Origin: Glandiceps talaboti
Lineage: Eukaryota > Hemichordata > Enteropneusta > Spengelidae
Length of the DNA stretch: 64,000 nt
Reading direction: 5' to 3'
Assembly: GCF_964340395.1 (NCBI RefSeq)
Contig: NC_135561.1
Span: 80,001-144,000, forward strand
Shown: piece after piece, positions 47,329 through 61,336 of the stretch
How positions within the stretch are numbered: the stretch's first letter is position 1
Layout: the number at the start of each line of letters is the position of its first letter
Program-made: the position numbers and the translations under genes
Notes under the pieces: generated by a model
The model's input: only the letters and a program-made list of their open reading frames with translations
What the model was told of the DNA's origin: nothing
The model's database searches: none

Positions 47329-48890
47329 CATGCGTGTGCGTGTGTGTGTGTGCATGCGCATGTGTGTGTGAGACTCAAACTTAAAAACCGCCAGACGATT
47401 GACATGATATTTGGTAGGGACATTACTTATGGTGTCGAGTTGGGAAATTGTTCAAAGCAAAATGATCACATCACAGCTATATAATTTGGGTCAAAAAATG
47501 CCATTTTTGGTCAATGAACTTAAACTGAAAAAATACTGGGCGTATCAGTTTGAAACAGCCATGACCACACCCTTAGCAACAGTCAAATGATCGGGTTTAT
47601 TGCAAATATAACAAAAGAGTTGGGTAGGCAATAGAGTAAGCATTTTAAAATATGTAAATGCCCTTAGCAACAAGATCATGTCCATAGCAACAGGTAAACA
47701 ATGACTTATGCCAATATAACACCAGAGAGGGGAAGGTAAATGAATAAACTTTATATGCAGATATGCCTAGTAACAAGACCATGCCCACAGCAACAGTTAA
47801 ACGATGACATTTATTGCAGTAATAACACCATGGATGGGTAGGCATGGGAATAAATCTTCAAAAGTGTTTGCAAATATGCCTAGCAACAAGACCACATAAT
47901 CATTTCAGAAATTAAAGTTACTGTTAACAGTTGTGCTACAACTATTTTTGGTGCTTTCATTATTTTTTTTAAAAGTTCACAAATGTAATGTTCTCGTTGA
48001 CAAACTACATAAACTGCAAATATTTAGTCCCATCGCAATGAAACTATTTAGTAATCAGTAGACTTTGTCACATGGGGGTTTTGTTGTCTTTGGTTGATGT
48101 TACATACAGGAAACATCAATCAGTTAGTTACTAAGTTAGTTAGTTAGCAACACTCAGTCAGTATTTCATGAGTCAAAAATTTGAATGTAAGTGTAAGAGA
48201 ACTGTCTTTTGAACAGATACTTGATGGAAACATTAATTATGTTTTTAAGTGTAAGAGAACTGTCTTTTGAACAGATACTTGATGGAAAAAGTTCTCTTAC
48301 AATATAAAAGTCTTGTATAATAAATTCAAGTTCAAGTGCTTTCCCCGGAAATTTAGGGATCAAAAGTGATCATTACCATTCTTTTCAAGCCATCCTAGGG
48401 TGGAACCTTCTATTCTTTAAAAAGGGAGAACCCTGGGGTATGATGTAAGGGTAGTACACTTGGCAGTCATTTTGAGGTATGGGAGCGTACGTAATATATA
48501 TTCAGACAGATTGACTATGTTATGCAACTAGCCTCGTGTAATACAGACATGCATCCCTTCAAGATTAAGGATGTGAACTCCAGCTTGCTTCCGAGATTTG
48601 CATGTCCAAGTCCACAATGCTAGTTCAAAATACAAAATATGTATGTACCCATACCCCCAATGTTTGTTGAACATTCTACTCTTGAACATGTCCCTCAACT
48701 TTCCTGACCTTTGAACTCTTATGCTTGCATCCATTCCCGCAAAAGCGTTTCAAATTTAGGATATTCACTCTATAGGATTGATACACATTACAATACATTA
48801 ACCTACATCTGATTAAGTTTGCTTCATAAATGATAAAAGTGATCTTTTTTAAGTTGTGCTTTTGTTTGCCAACACTTGATATCACCAGTG

Positions 48891-48928
<38 letters not shown>

Positions 48929-51900
48929 GTGTGTGGTAACAACAACTACATACTGTGTTGTGTCATGGTTTCCTCCATAATTACTATACATAACTGTTAT
49001 TTCCAGATTTCTCACAAACCTTTCAATTCACTGATCTTTCCATCTAACTTTCTGTCATCACGAGAGATATTGAGACACTGATCGTGATTTCCCTTACTAG
49101 TGTACCTAACAGCTTGTTTTGACTGTCGTCACTGTGTTGGATATCATTTTATAGTAGCATATGCATATATCTATTCTTGCACTCTCTCCTACATTAGCTA
49201 GTCTAAGTATGTGGTTTTTCTTGGCAGTCATAATGGGGAGCAAAACCTCATGCTAAGGAAGCACAAAAAAGTTATTTCCACCAACTCTCTATCATGTAGC
49301 CTGTCTAAAATGAGCCATAGAAATTCATAAATTTGGTACAGAAGAAATCTACTCTATTCTGGGCAATTATTTCAAAAGGTGTGAAGTACACTACTTATTT
49401 CACATAATGCTTCTGCCAAGTGTCCAGCAGATCTTTTCTAAGTCAGATTTGCCTATTTCTATAACTCTGTTTTAGAGATGCATTATGATTGATGAAAATG
49501 TCTTTCCAGGATTCCTATGTATAAAGAATGTAGCTATGATAAAACCCAGCCACACCTTTGTTCCCCATTATTGGTATTGACAAATGACTGCACAGAGAAA
49601 CCAATACATAGACTAGGTCTACTGTTGTACAGCTTTGTTGATCGGCAAAGTTGTGGCTTCTCTTCACAACATCCGTGTGACACTTTCATTAACTGGCCCT
49701 TAACTCTATACAACCTGCATGTAGTAACCGTCATTTTCTTATTTTTACCGTAATCTAACCAAAGCATAGTGTTTTTACATTTTTATTTTGGTGCAGTAGT
49801 GTTAGTTATCTCAGTGGTGTAAGTTTTCTATCAGACATGGTTAATTTTTTTCAAAGAAAAAAAGAGATTCACTCAAATCATTCATGTTGGATAAGTGGCT
49901 CATTATGTCTTAATTTTCTGCTTCAATCAATACAGCATGTTTTGTAAGTGCATAAGATAAGGAACTGAGCACTATAATGATATATAATGTTGTCAGTCCT
50001 CCAGTTTTAAAAATGTGTGTGAATGAGAGTAGGCTACAGTCTTTGTTTTCATTTGATGTTTTAAGTAATCATGAGATTATTAGCAGACCAGAAACCTGTG
50101 TTAAGCCAAGTGTAGTTGTACACCTGAAAAGAGAAGTCAAAATGGTGACCCTCCTCATCAGAGAGACAACAAATGTTGAACCCCCTCCCCCTTGTAATGA
50201 ACAACATACTGATCATCTACTTTTACAGTAATCTCACAATGGCAAGGGGGAAACAAAAATATTTGTTCATAATCACTGCTTAAAATCAGTTCAAATTATG
50301 ATTTGTTGCAACAAACTATTAATTATATCTGACAGTCACACTAGGCAAGATAGAATCAGGTTTCTTGGAATGTTTTCACAGGGTAGGAAGACATAGAATA
50401 GTCGTAAAATTACTGTTCTATATTCCTCATCACCAGATCACCATCTCCAGAACCTATATATAATACTGAAGGGAAGCGTTTGAATACCAGAGAATATCGT
50501 ACAAGGAAGAAGATTGAAGAAGAACGCCACAAGCATATTCAAGAAGCTCTGACTTTGAACACAGAGTATAAACCACCTGCTGACTATAAGTAAGCGTCAA
50601 TAAACCAAGATCAGTCTTTTAAATCGTTAATAACACACCCCCCCCCCACACACACACACACACACACACACCCCCGGAGTGGGAGGTTAACCCACAGAGT
50701 AATGGTCCCACATGGTGATTAATTGTTTAACTCATGCAGGATGTACGTTTTGACTCGTATTTCGAGCACCCCAAAACCAGTGAATAATCACATGTAGAAT
50801 GAGCAAGATTTTATATGATCCATACTTTCTGTTCAAAGACAATAGCTTCACGTATGAGTCTTATGAATGATAATATCTTGGTTTACTTTGTACACAGACC
50901 TCCAGTACAGAGAGTCAGTGACAGAGTTATGATTCCTCAAGATAAACATCCAGACATCAACTTTGTTGGACTCCTCATTGGACCAAGGTTAGTATCAATT
51001 TCCAGCAATAAGGTTTTGCTGAAGTATTGCGGGAACATATTAATGTTGTTCAGAATAGAAGGGAGGTTGCTTAGTAGTTAGAATGTAGCTTTGTAGCCTG
51101 TAATACCATTAGTCTTGCATACATGATTATGTGGGGAATTCAGGGATGATGGTTCCAGCAAGGCAGTTTGAGTCGAGGATGATGATTAAGCTATTAAAAG
51201 AGTTTTCAGTCAGGGATGTTTGTGTTCCTGTTTTATAGTTTATTTGTATGAGTGATCACAATAGGCCACTAAGCTGTTAGGGGTCATGCCAAATATCACA
51301 ACTCTCTATATTGTTTGTGCAACAGAGGAAACACTCTGAAGAAAATGGAAAAAGAAACTGGAGCAAAGATCATGATCCGAGGCAAGGGATCTGTGAAGGA
51401 AGGGAAAGTGGGCCGCAAAGATGGACAACCATTACCGGGAGAAGATGAACCTTTGCATGCTTTAGTAACAGCTAACAATGCAGAGAGTGTGAAGAAAGCA
51501 GTGGACCAGGTAAGTTAGATGAATGTCAAAAAAAAATAACTTGTATGTTCTTGATTTTCTTTACTGTTGGTATTTATGGTTTTCACTATACTGTACTGTA
51601 TGGTATGTCCTAATATTTTCTGTTTCCCACTGTACTTATTGTGTACTTTAATAAAATCTTCTTGTTTCCCTGGTTTTGCTAGATCCTTGTCAGTGGAATG
51701 CTGTGTTGTTTCCAAGTAATCACCCAGCAATGCATCCATCTTTTATTTATTTCACAAGATTTTCTCTGCTTAAATGATTTCTTGTGTTTCTATGTATCCT
51801 GTTCTCCCAGATTTCCCCCTAGGTTGTTGTAAGCCATGTTTGCTGAAGTATTTCAGTTCATCATGTTTTGTATGCGCATGTTTTATTATCCAAATGAAAT

Positions 51901-53745
51901 ATCTCTGCACATACAGATTGTATTTCAAATTTAGTGCAGTTTACAAAAATAGCGTTTTGCATATAAAAATTCTCAAATTTGAGATACACTGGTTTTGAAA
52001 ACTACACTACTAAAAGTATCCAAACTTTCTATTTTGTCTGACAAGCCAAGTATTGTGTACTAATGCTGAGTTGACCTCAAAGTATTATTTCTCATCCCTA
52101 AAGCTAAATGGTGTCCAAGAAAAGCATCTGTCACCGCATCATCGTCAATACTAATATCATTTTCCCCTTATACTCACATCTGCATTTTGTTTCTATTTTT
52201 GCTATGTAGAACAGACAAGTCAGATACAAATACAGACTACTAACGTTTGACTATTCTACATTCAGTACTGACTATCTTTGTTGTGTAGAACAGACACAAT
52301 TATCGCAATAATTAGTTCTTGTATGATGACCAAGGGTTCTTATACTTACTAGTAACGTTTCACCTGTTCAGGTCAACGCAAATGTACACTACTAACATTT
52401 GACTATTCTAGATTCAATACTGACTATTCCTTCAACAGAAATTGAACACCAAAATCATATATTATACCACCAAAATCAGTACTCCAGTAGTTTGTGACAA
52501 AATGCAGCGTGTTTTGCTCATTGCAGTCTGTAACTGTTTTGATTTTGCATATCACCAGCACATTTAGCTGATAGCTAGCTGTTATATACTTTTTGTACTA
52601 ATTTTATTTTGTCTTTTCAGCTAGTCAATGTACTCATACACCCATATTTTATTTATTTATTTTTTACTTAACTCTAGCTAGCTTCATATACACCCACTGT
52701 TTGTGTGTATGTTTGATGCCCTCCATCCCTGGGAACAACCTGTAACTGAAAACCTTACCTTCCACGGAATGCCACCTCCTATCACAGACTACTACTAAAA
52801 GTTTGGTCATCTCTAGTTTGGTTTTTCCTTTGGTTTGAGGATATCAACTCGACCGTCTCTTTCTAGCTCGGTATTGTGGTTGATCTTCCAAAGTTTCTGT
52901 TTCTCTGCAACTGGGATTGAGTCAGGTTTTCCAATAGTATGTAATGCATGGATTCTGACATTTTCAATTTGCATGCCTCTTATAATTAAGAAATTATAAC
53001 GTTCTCATTTTATTTGTCCATATATACAGTTAAAATACTATTTTAAAAAACTTGGCATTTAAAGACCTTATTTTAACTGGCATTTGTGTCTAAAAAATAA
53101 AAGAAGAAAGAGATTATAAAACCATGACATTGCAGAAGGAAGTTCATGGTTGCCTACATGTCCATCCTACAAACAAATGGTTCAGTTGTTAGGTCAAAGT
53201 TCACCATAAGTGAATGGTCAACTTGTAATAAATTCACAGTACCCACCTGTAGTAGTGTCAGTCGTGTTGAAATTAGTTGTATCTATGTAAAGTGCAGCAC
53301 TGCTGACTCAAATATGAACCACATCTTAGGAAATGATAGAATGGCATCTCTTGAGATAGTAGATACAAAACAATGTCATGTTTTGAATATTATAATATGC
53401 TGACACATTGCTACAACAATATCCACTATAGCATTATCACATTTGGGAAATTACATTGCAGACTTTCCTGCATTATAAGTATACAAATGTAAGGTATTCA
53501 CTACTTGTGATTGAAATGCCAAACATCCGAAGTAGTGTCTAATCAAGGCTTTTCTTGTAAGATAAACCACACATCTGAAGTAGTGTCTCATCAGGGCTTT
53601 TCTTGTAAGATGTATGGGGATGATGATGTCATGTATTATAATAATTTATTTGTTTATTTATTTATTTATTTATTTAATGGAAGATCAAAGGAAATCGTCC
53701 CATTTACAAGCTCCTTAAAAAAACTGAACAACTTAAGAACAAGAC

Positions 53746-53797
<52 letters not shown>

Positions 53798-56700
53798 AAC
53801 AAACAAAACTAACAACCTACACATAAAAAACAAGTAACAAGGCAAACACCAAAATTAATCTTGCTAGGTGAACCTGAGATGACAATCTTGCAAAATTGCC
53901 TTTTTAAAATTTCTCAGAGATAAGTTAGCGTCAATATTGATAACATATTGCTTAACTTATTCAAACTAAACATATTTCATGGCACTCCACTACCCTTGAT
54001 CCTTGGTATTAGTTTCCTTCAACTTTCTAACATATTTGCAGTGAACTGAGACTTTCCCACTAGTTTTCCAGTAGTTTTGCAGTCGGCCAAACTCCTACTT
54101 TCATACAAGCTTCATTCTCAAGTGATATGAACAATAGCCAGTTAACCAGTCATAACGCCTGGTTATAACAGCTGTGTGGCCGACTATAAATTTAGGAAAG
54201 TACTCAAACCTGACAATCATTGAAAAAAAAATTATAAGGTCAGAAAATTAAAAATTAGTTGCACAGACATTCTAATAGCTACTAAAAATAACCAGTGTAA
54301 AATAAGAAATTAATTCATAATTATTCGGAAAACATTTGACAGTTATGCGGCAAACAAGTCTGACCACGCTATCACTAGCAAATTTAACCCTTGACCTGGT
54401 TTCACACGGTCAAAGGAAGCATGAGGTCAATGTGATGTCTCATGATGCAGGATGCAAGAACGGTACGTTTATGTGAGAGTACACTAAATGTGTCTAAACT
54501 TCAGTGGAAAAGAAATTCTGTTGATCAGACACAGACTTTTTTTCAAATTCTTAAAACATCTGACAAAACTGAAGGGAGGAAGCACAATGTGACACTGACA
54601 GACAAGCTAGATGATGTGTACAGGAGGCACACCATGTGGTTGATTTTGCAAACTGGACGATGATCATGATCATTTAATAGCTAACTTTATGCTGTTGTTT
54701 CCAAATGTTCTTGAACTGCAATCTTTCTTAACAAGTATTGGAAATTGTCAGAAACCTGATGATTTTATGACTGAATATGTTACGATCAAGAATTCACATA
54801 CCTTCAGTTAAATTTTCTGATGGGAAGCAGCATATTTTGGAAACATTTAGTGTGACATTTGATACTGATAAGCGATATTGATGACGGGTACAGTGATGTA
54901 ATTCATAAACAAATCTAATTTTGGCAACTGTTTTTCCCTAAATTTCAAGGACAACTGTCTGTGTTGTAAACATAGATCTGAGGCCAAGTTTCTCCGGCTC
55001 CATAAATGGATACATCATTTGACAAAAATACATAATTATGGTGGTTTGTGGAAATGTACATTTTTCCTGTGTAAAAGACATCACAAATCTTTTAAATAAA
55101 ATAATCTAAACATGAAATGTGATATATGACTGTCCCATTCAGAATGTCTGCAATAAAGAATATGTGGAAACAGAGCAACATAAAACAGCTATAAATAAAG
55201 AAATGCTGCAGAGTATCTTTCTTACAGAAAGAAATCAATGAGAGGAATATGGTGAGGGACACAAAAAATAATCTCACAAAAACTTACCAGGATATTTTAT
55301 CTGGTTTGCTTTATGGGAAAGTTTAATTATAGTCACACTATCTATGAAACAAAGTCAGACAATGAAGTCATATAAATATATCCCATTCATATCAAATATA
55401 GTTTATACTATTAAATTTATTATAAGACATAACTTCATAGTCACAGTGTTTCACAATAGTTTTCCAAATTTTCATCTTCAAGTTGCTATTTTAGTGATCT
55501 AAGACTGACAATTTGCAAGTCAAATATTATACTAAAAGCACTCTGAAGCAAGTACAAATTCAAAAAGCTCTAAACCTTTGGGGGGGGGGGGGGACCACCC
55601 ACCTCCCAAAACCACCCTCCAGTGTTGCATACCATCACTGATGGGCACTGTGCTCCTTCACAGCTGTGACCACCTACATCAGTTTGGTGACCATGTATTC
55701 CAAATATTATCTACATCACTGTTCTCTATCAATTGTGTTGACCAAGTTGAATATTACTTACACTAGGGACTTACTCTGAGATACAGCAGTTATCAGAAAA
55801 TGTTAAGTTATTGTTGAATGGAAGTTAATGTAATGCAGAATGTCAGCCTGTCTATCTTAGTGCATTGATGCCTCGATTGAAATACAGTTTCAAACACACA
55901 ACCAAGAGGCAACTACATGACACTCTTAGGCTTAGCCACCATTGCAGTTCAGTGTAGTCTTACTGATATCCCTGTGATGTATCAGAACAAATACAACAAA
56001 TTGTATCGGTACTTACCATGAGCTTCCTTCTGAGAAACCGAGTGTATCAGTTGAAAGATCAGTTGAAACTCCTAAACTATTATGATAAAGCAGTGTTATG
56101 CTTTTAGTTGATACATGACCGTTACAATCCCAGTTGTAAGTTTCCCCAGTACGGCCCCTACTCACTACATGTGCCAGATCACATATCTGTATCTCTCTTA
56201 GATAAATGAAATCATCCGTCAGGGCATCGAGTCACCAGAAGGACACAATGACCTGAAGCGTATGCAGCTGCGCGAACTTGCAGCACTCAATGGTACTTTA
56301 CGTGATGCGGAAGCTGTAAGGTATTTGTGGACGTACTTATACTCTTCTCTTTTCTCCACCCCTTCTCTCCCCTTGTGTTGTCTGTGTCTGTGTTTTTTAG
56401 ATCAATGAAATAATCAAGCAGGGAATTGAGACTCCTGAGGGCCAGAACGATCTGCGCCGCATGCAACTACGGGAACTTGCCAAACTGAACGGCACCTTGC
56501 GAGAGGATGACACTATAAGGTTCATTTGGTTTTTATTATTTCTCTGGTGTGCACTTTTTTTAGCCAGTTTTTACCATGAACTTTATGTTTACACACAACT
56601 AAATATTTAGGTATTTGATGTTCACAGTTTTATCAGTTATATCTTTCAGTGCCATTCAAAGAATCAAACTATGACAAAATGCATTTGTTTGATCATACAA

Positions 56701-58461
56701 GTTCAGAGATAAAACTAACATTTAAAGTTTGAAAGAAAATATTAATTTTCCACTAATTTCGTCACTGTTTGAAGTAATTTAATACATTAAAATTTAAATT
56801 AATATCTGAGCTTGAACCAATCGTGGGAAATACAGGATGGTGATATTAGAGTTCAGATTTTGACATGACCTTTATATCATATGCTATTAACATTATATTA
56901 TTAGCGTCAATATTTTCCGTTGCATTTTTTAGCTTTAGGTGAAAAATAGAGCAAAGCTGATGAAATATTTTCTTAAAAATTCAAACCAACAAAAGTTAGT
57001 GTAGGATAAAACATTGACTGGAGGACGCAAACTGTAAGACACAGTCAAATATTTGCTCTGAGCCAGAAGAGGGGCGCTATTTAAGTTACAACTAGTAACA
57101 GGCTAAGTAAGTTAGATAGATTTTGTGTGATTCACCAGCCAAGAAAATCACTGGCTGTGATGTTGATAACATGGTTTCATTGATAATTTGATAATGTTAA
57201 GCCGATGAAATATTAAATTTGCTCCCAAGCTTCAAAGTCCAGACTAGGTTGGATTATAAATATTGTAACACTGTTCTGGTAGTAATCTTTTGAACTAAAT
57301 TTGTCTTGCTATCCAGTAAAACCTACCATAAAGCGTAAGAGAGCTATAGAGATAAAATAATAAATTTCAGAAATTCAGTAAAGTGATGTGGGTGTTAGGA
57401 ACAGGTTAATGATTGTCATGTGACCAGTCATCCTTCCCATGATTGGTGAAGATTTAAACATTTGGCAGGTCATCCTTCACATGATTGGTGCATGCAAGAT
57501 TGAGATACTAGTTAAAACACTAACAAAGAATGGCACTGAGAGTGAAATGATAATTGTTCAAATGAAAAAAAAAATGTGTATTACCACAGTGATTGTATGA
57601 AATAGACTGCATGCCTTCCCACCCAACCCTAATCCTTCCAACAAATTCTATATTTGTTTTGCATGGCTTTTAACCAATGATTTGCCATTGATAATTAGTT
57701 GGTTGATTGTATGTTGTTTATTCTCTAATCTTCTGGCATGCTGCTACCTGAAAAGACAAGAGGCATGCGTCAGCTCAAAATGTACATATTGGGAATGAAG
57801 GATTCCTGTGTCAATGCATCAAGTAAAAATAAAGTGATATAGATATATATATATATACTGGGAGTAAAGGATTCATTGTACAGTGTAGTAAACATGAGGA
57901 GGGGGAAATTCCTAATTAAATTATGTATTTAACATCGTCCAGTAGTTTGGTGTTATGGCTGCTGACAGAGACATTTGTAATCCCCATGGAGTAGACATTG
58001 GATACATTCATAATGGTGTACATTGTAGTGAAGCAGATTGTGTACAGTATACGTATATAATGTAATGTCAAATTTTGTCAAAACATGAAGTCAAAGTGCT
58101 GTCTTCGAACATGCCAAATTAAAAGAAAATAAATTTGAAATGAAACATCAGAAAGTGAATGCAAAAGATATGAAAAATGTATCATGTATCAAAGGTAAGT
58201 TGCAATATCATAAAAAGGAACACAATGTATACAAGTAGTCCTTATCAAGAACATGAAGCCAATTGATATTAGGGATAGGGTAGGGAGGTATACAGTCATA
58301 CAACATCAGTGGTGTGGTGAAAGAAGGTAGTAAACAAAATGACAAGAAAGGAGAAGTTGATTTTGTTCTTTTACAGTAGATGACAACTGACAGCAGTCAG
58401 CATTTAAAGTGACATTATACCATTCGCCAAGTTGTAACAGTGAAGATCTATTTCACTCATG

Positions 58462-58504
<43 letters not shown>

Positions 58505-61271
58505 TACACACACTCACACACACCCCAGTCAAAATGTAGAATACAGAGTGATTCAATGGCGTATGGTGTTTCCAGTAATGCTATGGTGCATGTCTGGTAT
58601 ATCAATTCAAAATAATCATTCAAAGTAAAATCTGCAAACATATACCACACACCAATATTGTTTAACGCAGCTCAGTTATCCCAATTATGTAGGCTAATAA
58701 CTAAATACTGTTATTAAATTTTATAATACATGAGATGACAGACTACCATACATGGAAAACAAAATGATATGAGGGAAAACTGACCCTTTATACACTAAAA
58801 GTTAGTTTGGTATATGCCTCAATGTTTTGTCAGACGAGTTACAATCTGAGCACCATTGATATCTTTGGGGCACTAGATACAATTTTTAGAATGGGAAGAT
58901 AGGTAAGTGTATAGTTATAGAAAGTTTGCTAAAGTGACAGTTGTTGTGACTACAGACTATCTGAAATGACATACTAAACATGTATTATACACACTTACAT
59001 GGTACTATGTAAACAATGATATCAATTAGATTCCTTGTTGACTATTACTTGTACTACAGGTGTACAAACTGTGGAGCTAGTAGTCATCGCACATGGCAGT
59101 GTCCAGAGAGACAAAACATTACAAATACTGTCGTATGTACCAATTGTGGTGGTACTGGACACATTGCTGCTGACTGTAGACAGAGAAGAGATGGTGGAGG
59201 TGGCGGTGGTGGTGGTGGTGGTGGATTTGGACCTCAGAATACTGTAGATAAAGCTAAAATGGACAGTGAAGTAAGTGGTTCTTATCTACCTATATATATA
59301 GTATATTATATCAGTCAGTATCTAAGGTGTAGAAGTTTCAGTGTCATTACTGTATGTATATATGAAAACTACATCTGTATTCAAAAATTCTTTTTGCAAT
59401 AAAGCTATCTTTGAATAAAGAGTTTTCATGGAAGAAATAAATTTGTTATCCCAAACTGCTGACTTAAAATGTGTAACTGAAATCTTGAAAAAATTTATCT
59501 AGTCTTTTTGTTAGTACACTGATATTGAGTAATGCCATAATAGAAACCTATCCCATTATAGAACACCATAAGAAAGTCTGTGTCGGTATAGAAGGACATA
59601 TAGCATTCCGTATCAGTATAGAGTACCATAGGTCTTATAGAATTCCATGTCACAGAAATCCATACAGAATTCCATGCTATTATAGAAGTCCCTATAAAAT
59701 TGCATAGTATTCAATATAGAATTCCATGCTACAGCATAGAATATTATTATATGTCATCTAGAAGTCGGCATCATAGCAGTCAATATACAATTGCATGGTA
59801 TTATAGAAATCCATACAGAATTCCCTGCTATTATAGAAGTCCATATAGAATTCTATGTCAATATGGAATTCCATGCTATAGTATAGAATGTTTTTATAGG
59901 TCATTTAGAATTATGTGTCATAGAAGTTCATATAGCATTGCATGTTATTATAGAAATCCATATAGAACTGCAAGGCATCATAGAAGTCCATATAGAATTC
60001 CATGCCATAATTTCTGTGTCATAGATATCTACATAGAATTGCATGACATTGTAGAAATCTATAATCCTTCTGACTTCTTAATGTTTTGTTGTCTTGCAGT
60101 ACTTGTCATTGATGGCAGAATTAGGAGAGGGTCCACCACCCCCAGTATCATCATCATCATCCTCACATAATCATCCATCAGGACCAAGACCATTGCTATC
60201 AACTCCTATCAGTAATCATCCTCCACCACTGGTGAGTAGGAAAATTTGATATTAGATGTTGAATGAGAAAGTACAGTATAGGATATATGATGAGTATTGC
60301 AATTCAAGTATGTTTGTGAAATAGAATAAGGAAAAAAATAGTTGGTTTCTCTAAAACACAGTAATGTCTTAAAGCTGCTCTAGCTGCAACTGAACATATA
60401 TTTTGAAAATGTTTTTTGTTAGATACAATAACGTACTCATAATACCATACACTCTGAACAGTATTGAATCTCCTATGGGTGAACATATCTTTTGTAGCTG
60501 TATACATGATAAATCAAATCAAATGATTTTTTTTTGTCCACACCTGAAAATCAACGCCCTCCACGACAATCACAATTTAAACATATATTGCGATACTAAT
60601 AGAGAAGATGAACCACTGATGAACATGTACAGTGTCTGATTATTGGTATTTTAACACTTTCAGTGAATATATTGTGGTTGTCTGATTAAAAAATAATACT
60701 ACAGTTACAAACAAGTGCAATTTTAACATGGCAACAGATTCAAAACCAAACATTCATTCTCTATGCCACCTATGAATGATATTGACCACAAATTATAGAT
60801 ATAGTGCCTCCATTAGTAGTGAATATATATTTGGTTATTTGAAGAAAACAAGATAGCTTGTATACTTGGTTGGGGATTGGGATAGGCTAATTAAACAAGG
60901 GCTGTTGATGTACACAAAATCTATTTAACCTAAAACAGATGAAAGTTGGATTGTGTCAACAAAACTTACTCTACAGGTTTCTATACACTCTGACTTAGTT
61001 TTCACTCTGTGTACAGATCATCATCAGGTTAGCAAAAACTAAATATATTTGGTATTTCCTTGTAGATGACAGCCTTGAGTACAAAAATGGATCAAAATTC
61101 CTGTCAAATGTAGAATATAACTTTCTCTCTTCAACAACAACCATGTAAATAAAAGTTGTGCCTTGCCAAAGTTGTAGTCATTTTAGTGTGATATAGTATT
61201 GTTATACATCTAAACAAGCATAACAGATTTAGTAAACACCGCTACATATGCATTTATTCTTGTGCGAACAT

Positions 61272-61336
<65 letters not shown>

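Noticed and set aside
54442-54663. 73-codon frame in SF1 intron 6 as an extra exon
   Set aside because: SF1 exon 6 joins the QUA2 exons directly in family order. No insertion is expected and no matching splice sites were seen.
56202-56320. Exon 7a as a pseudo-exon or assembly duplicate
   Set aside because: Splice sites and frame are intact. Third positions are diverged while 75% of residues are kept, and the flanking introns are unrelated, which argues for an old, selected duplicate.
59700-60170. 156-codon frame before SF1 exon 9
   Set aside because: Built from the 'tatagaattcc' intronic repeat. It reads exon 9 in a wrong frame; the conserved frame is [11 protein letters not shown].
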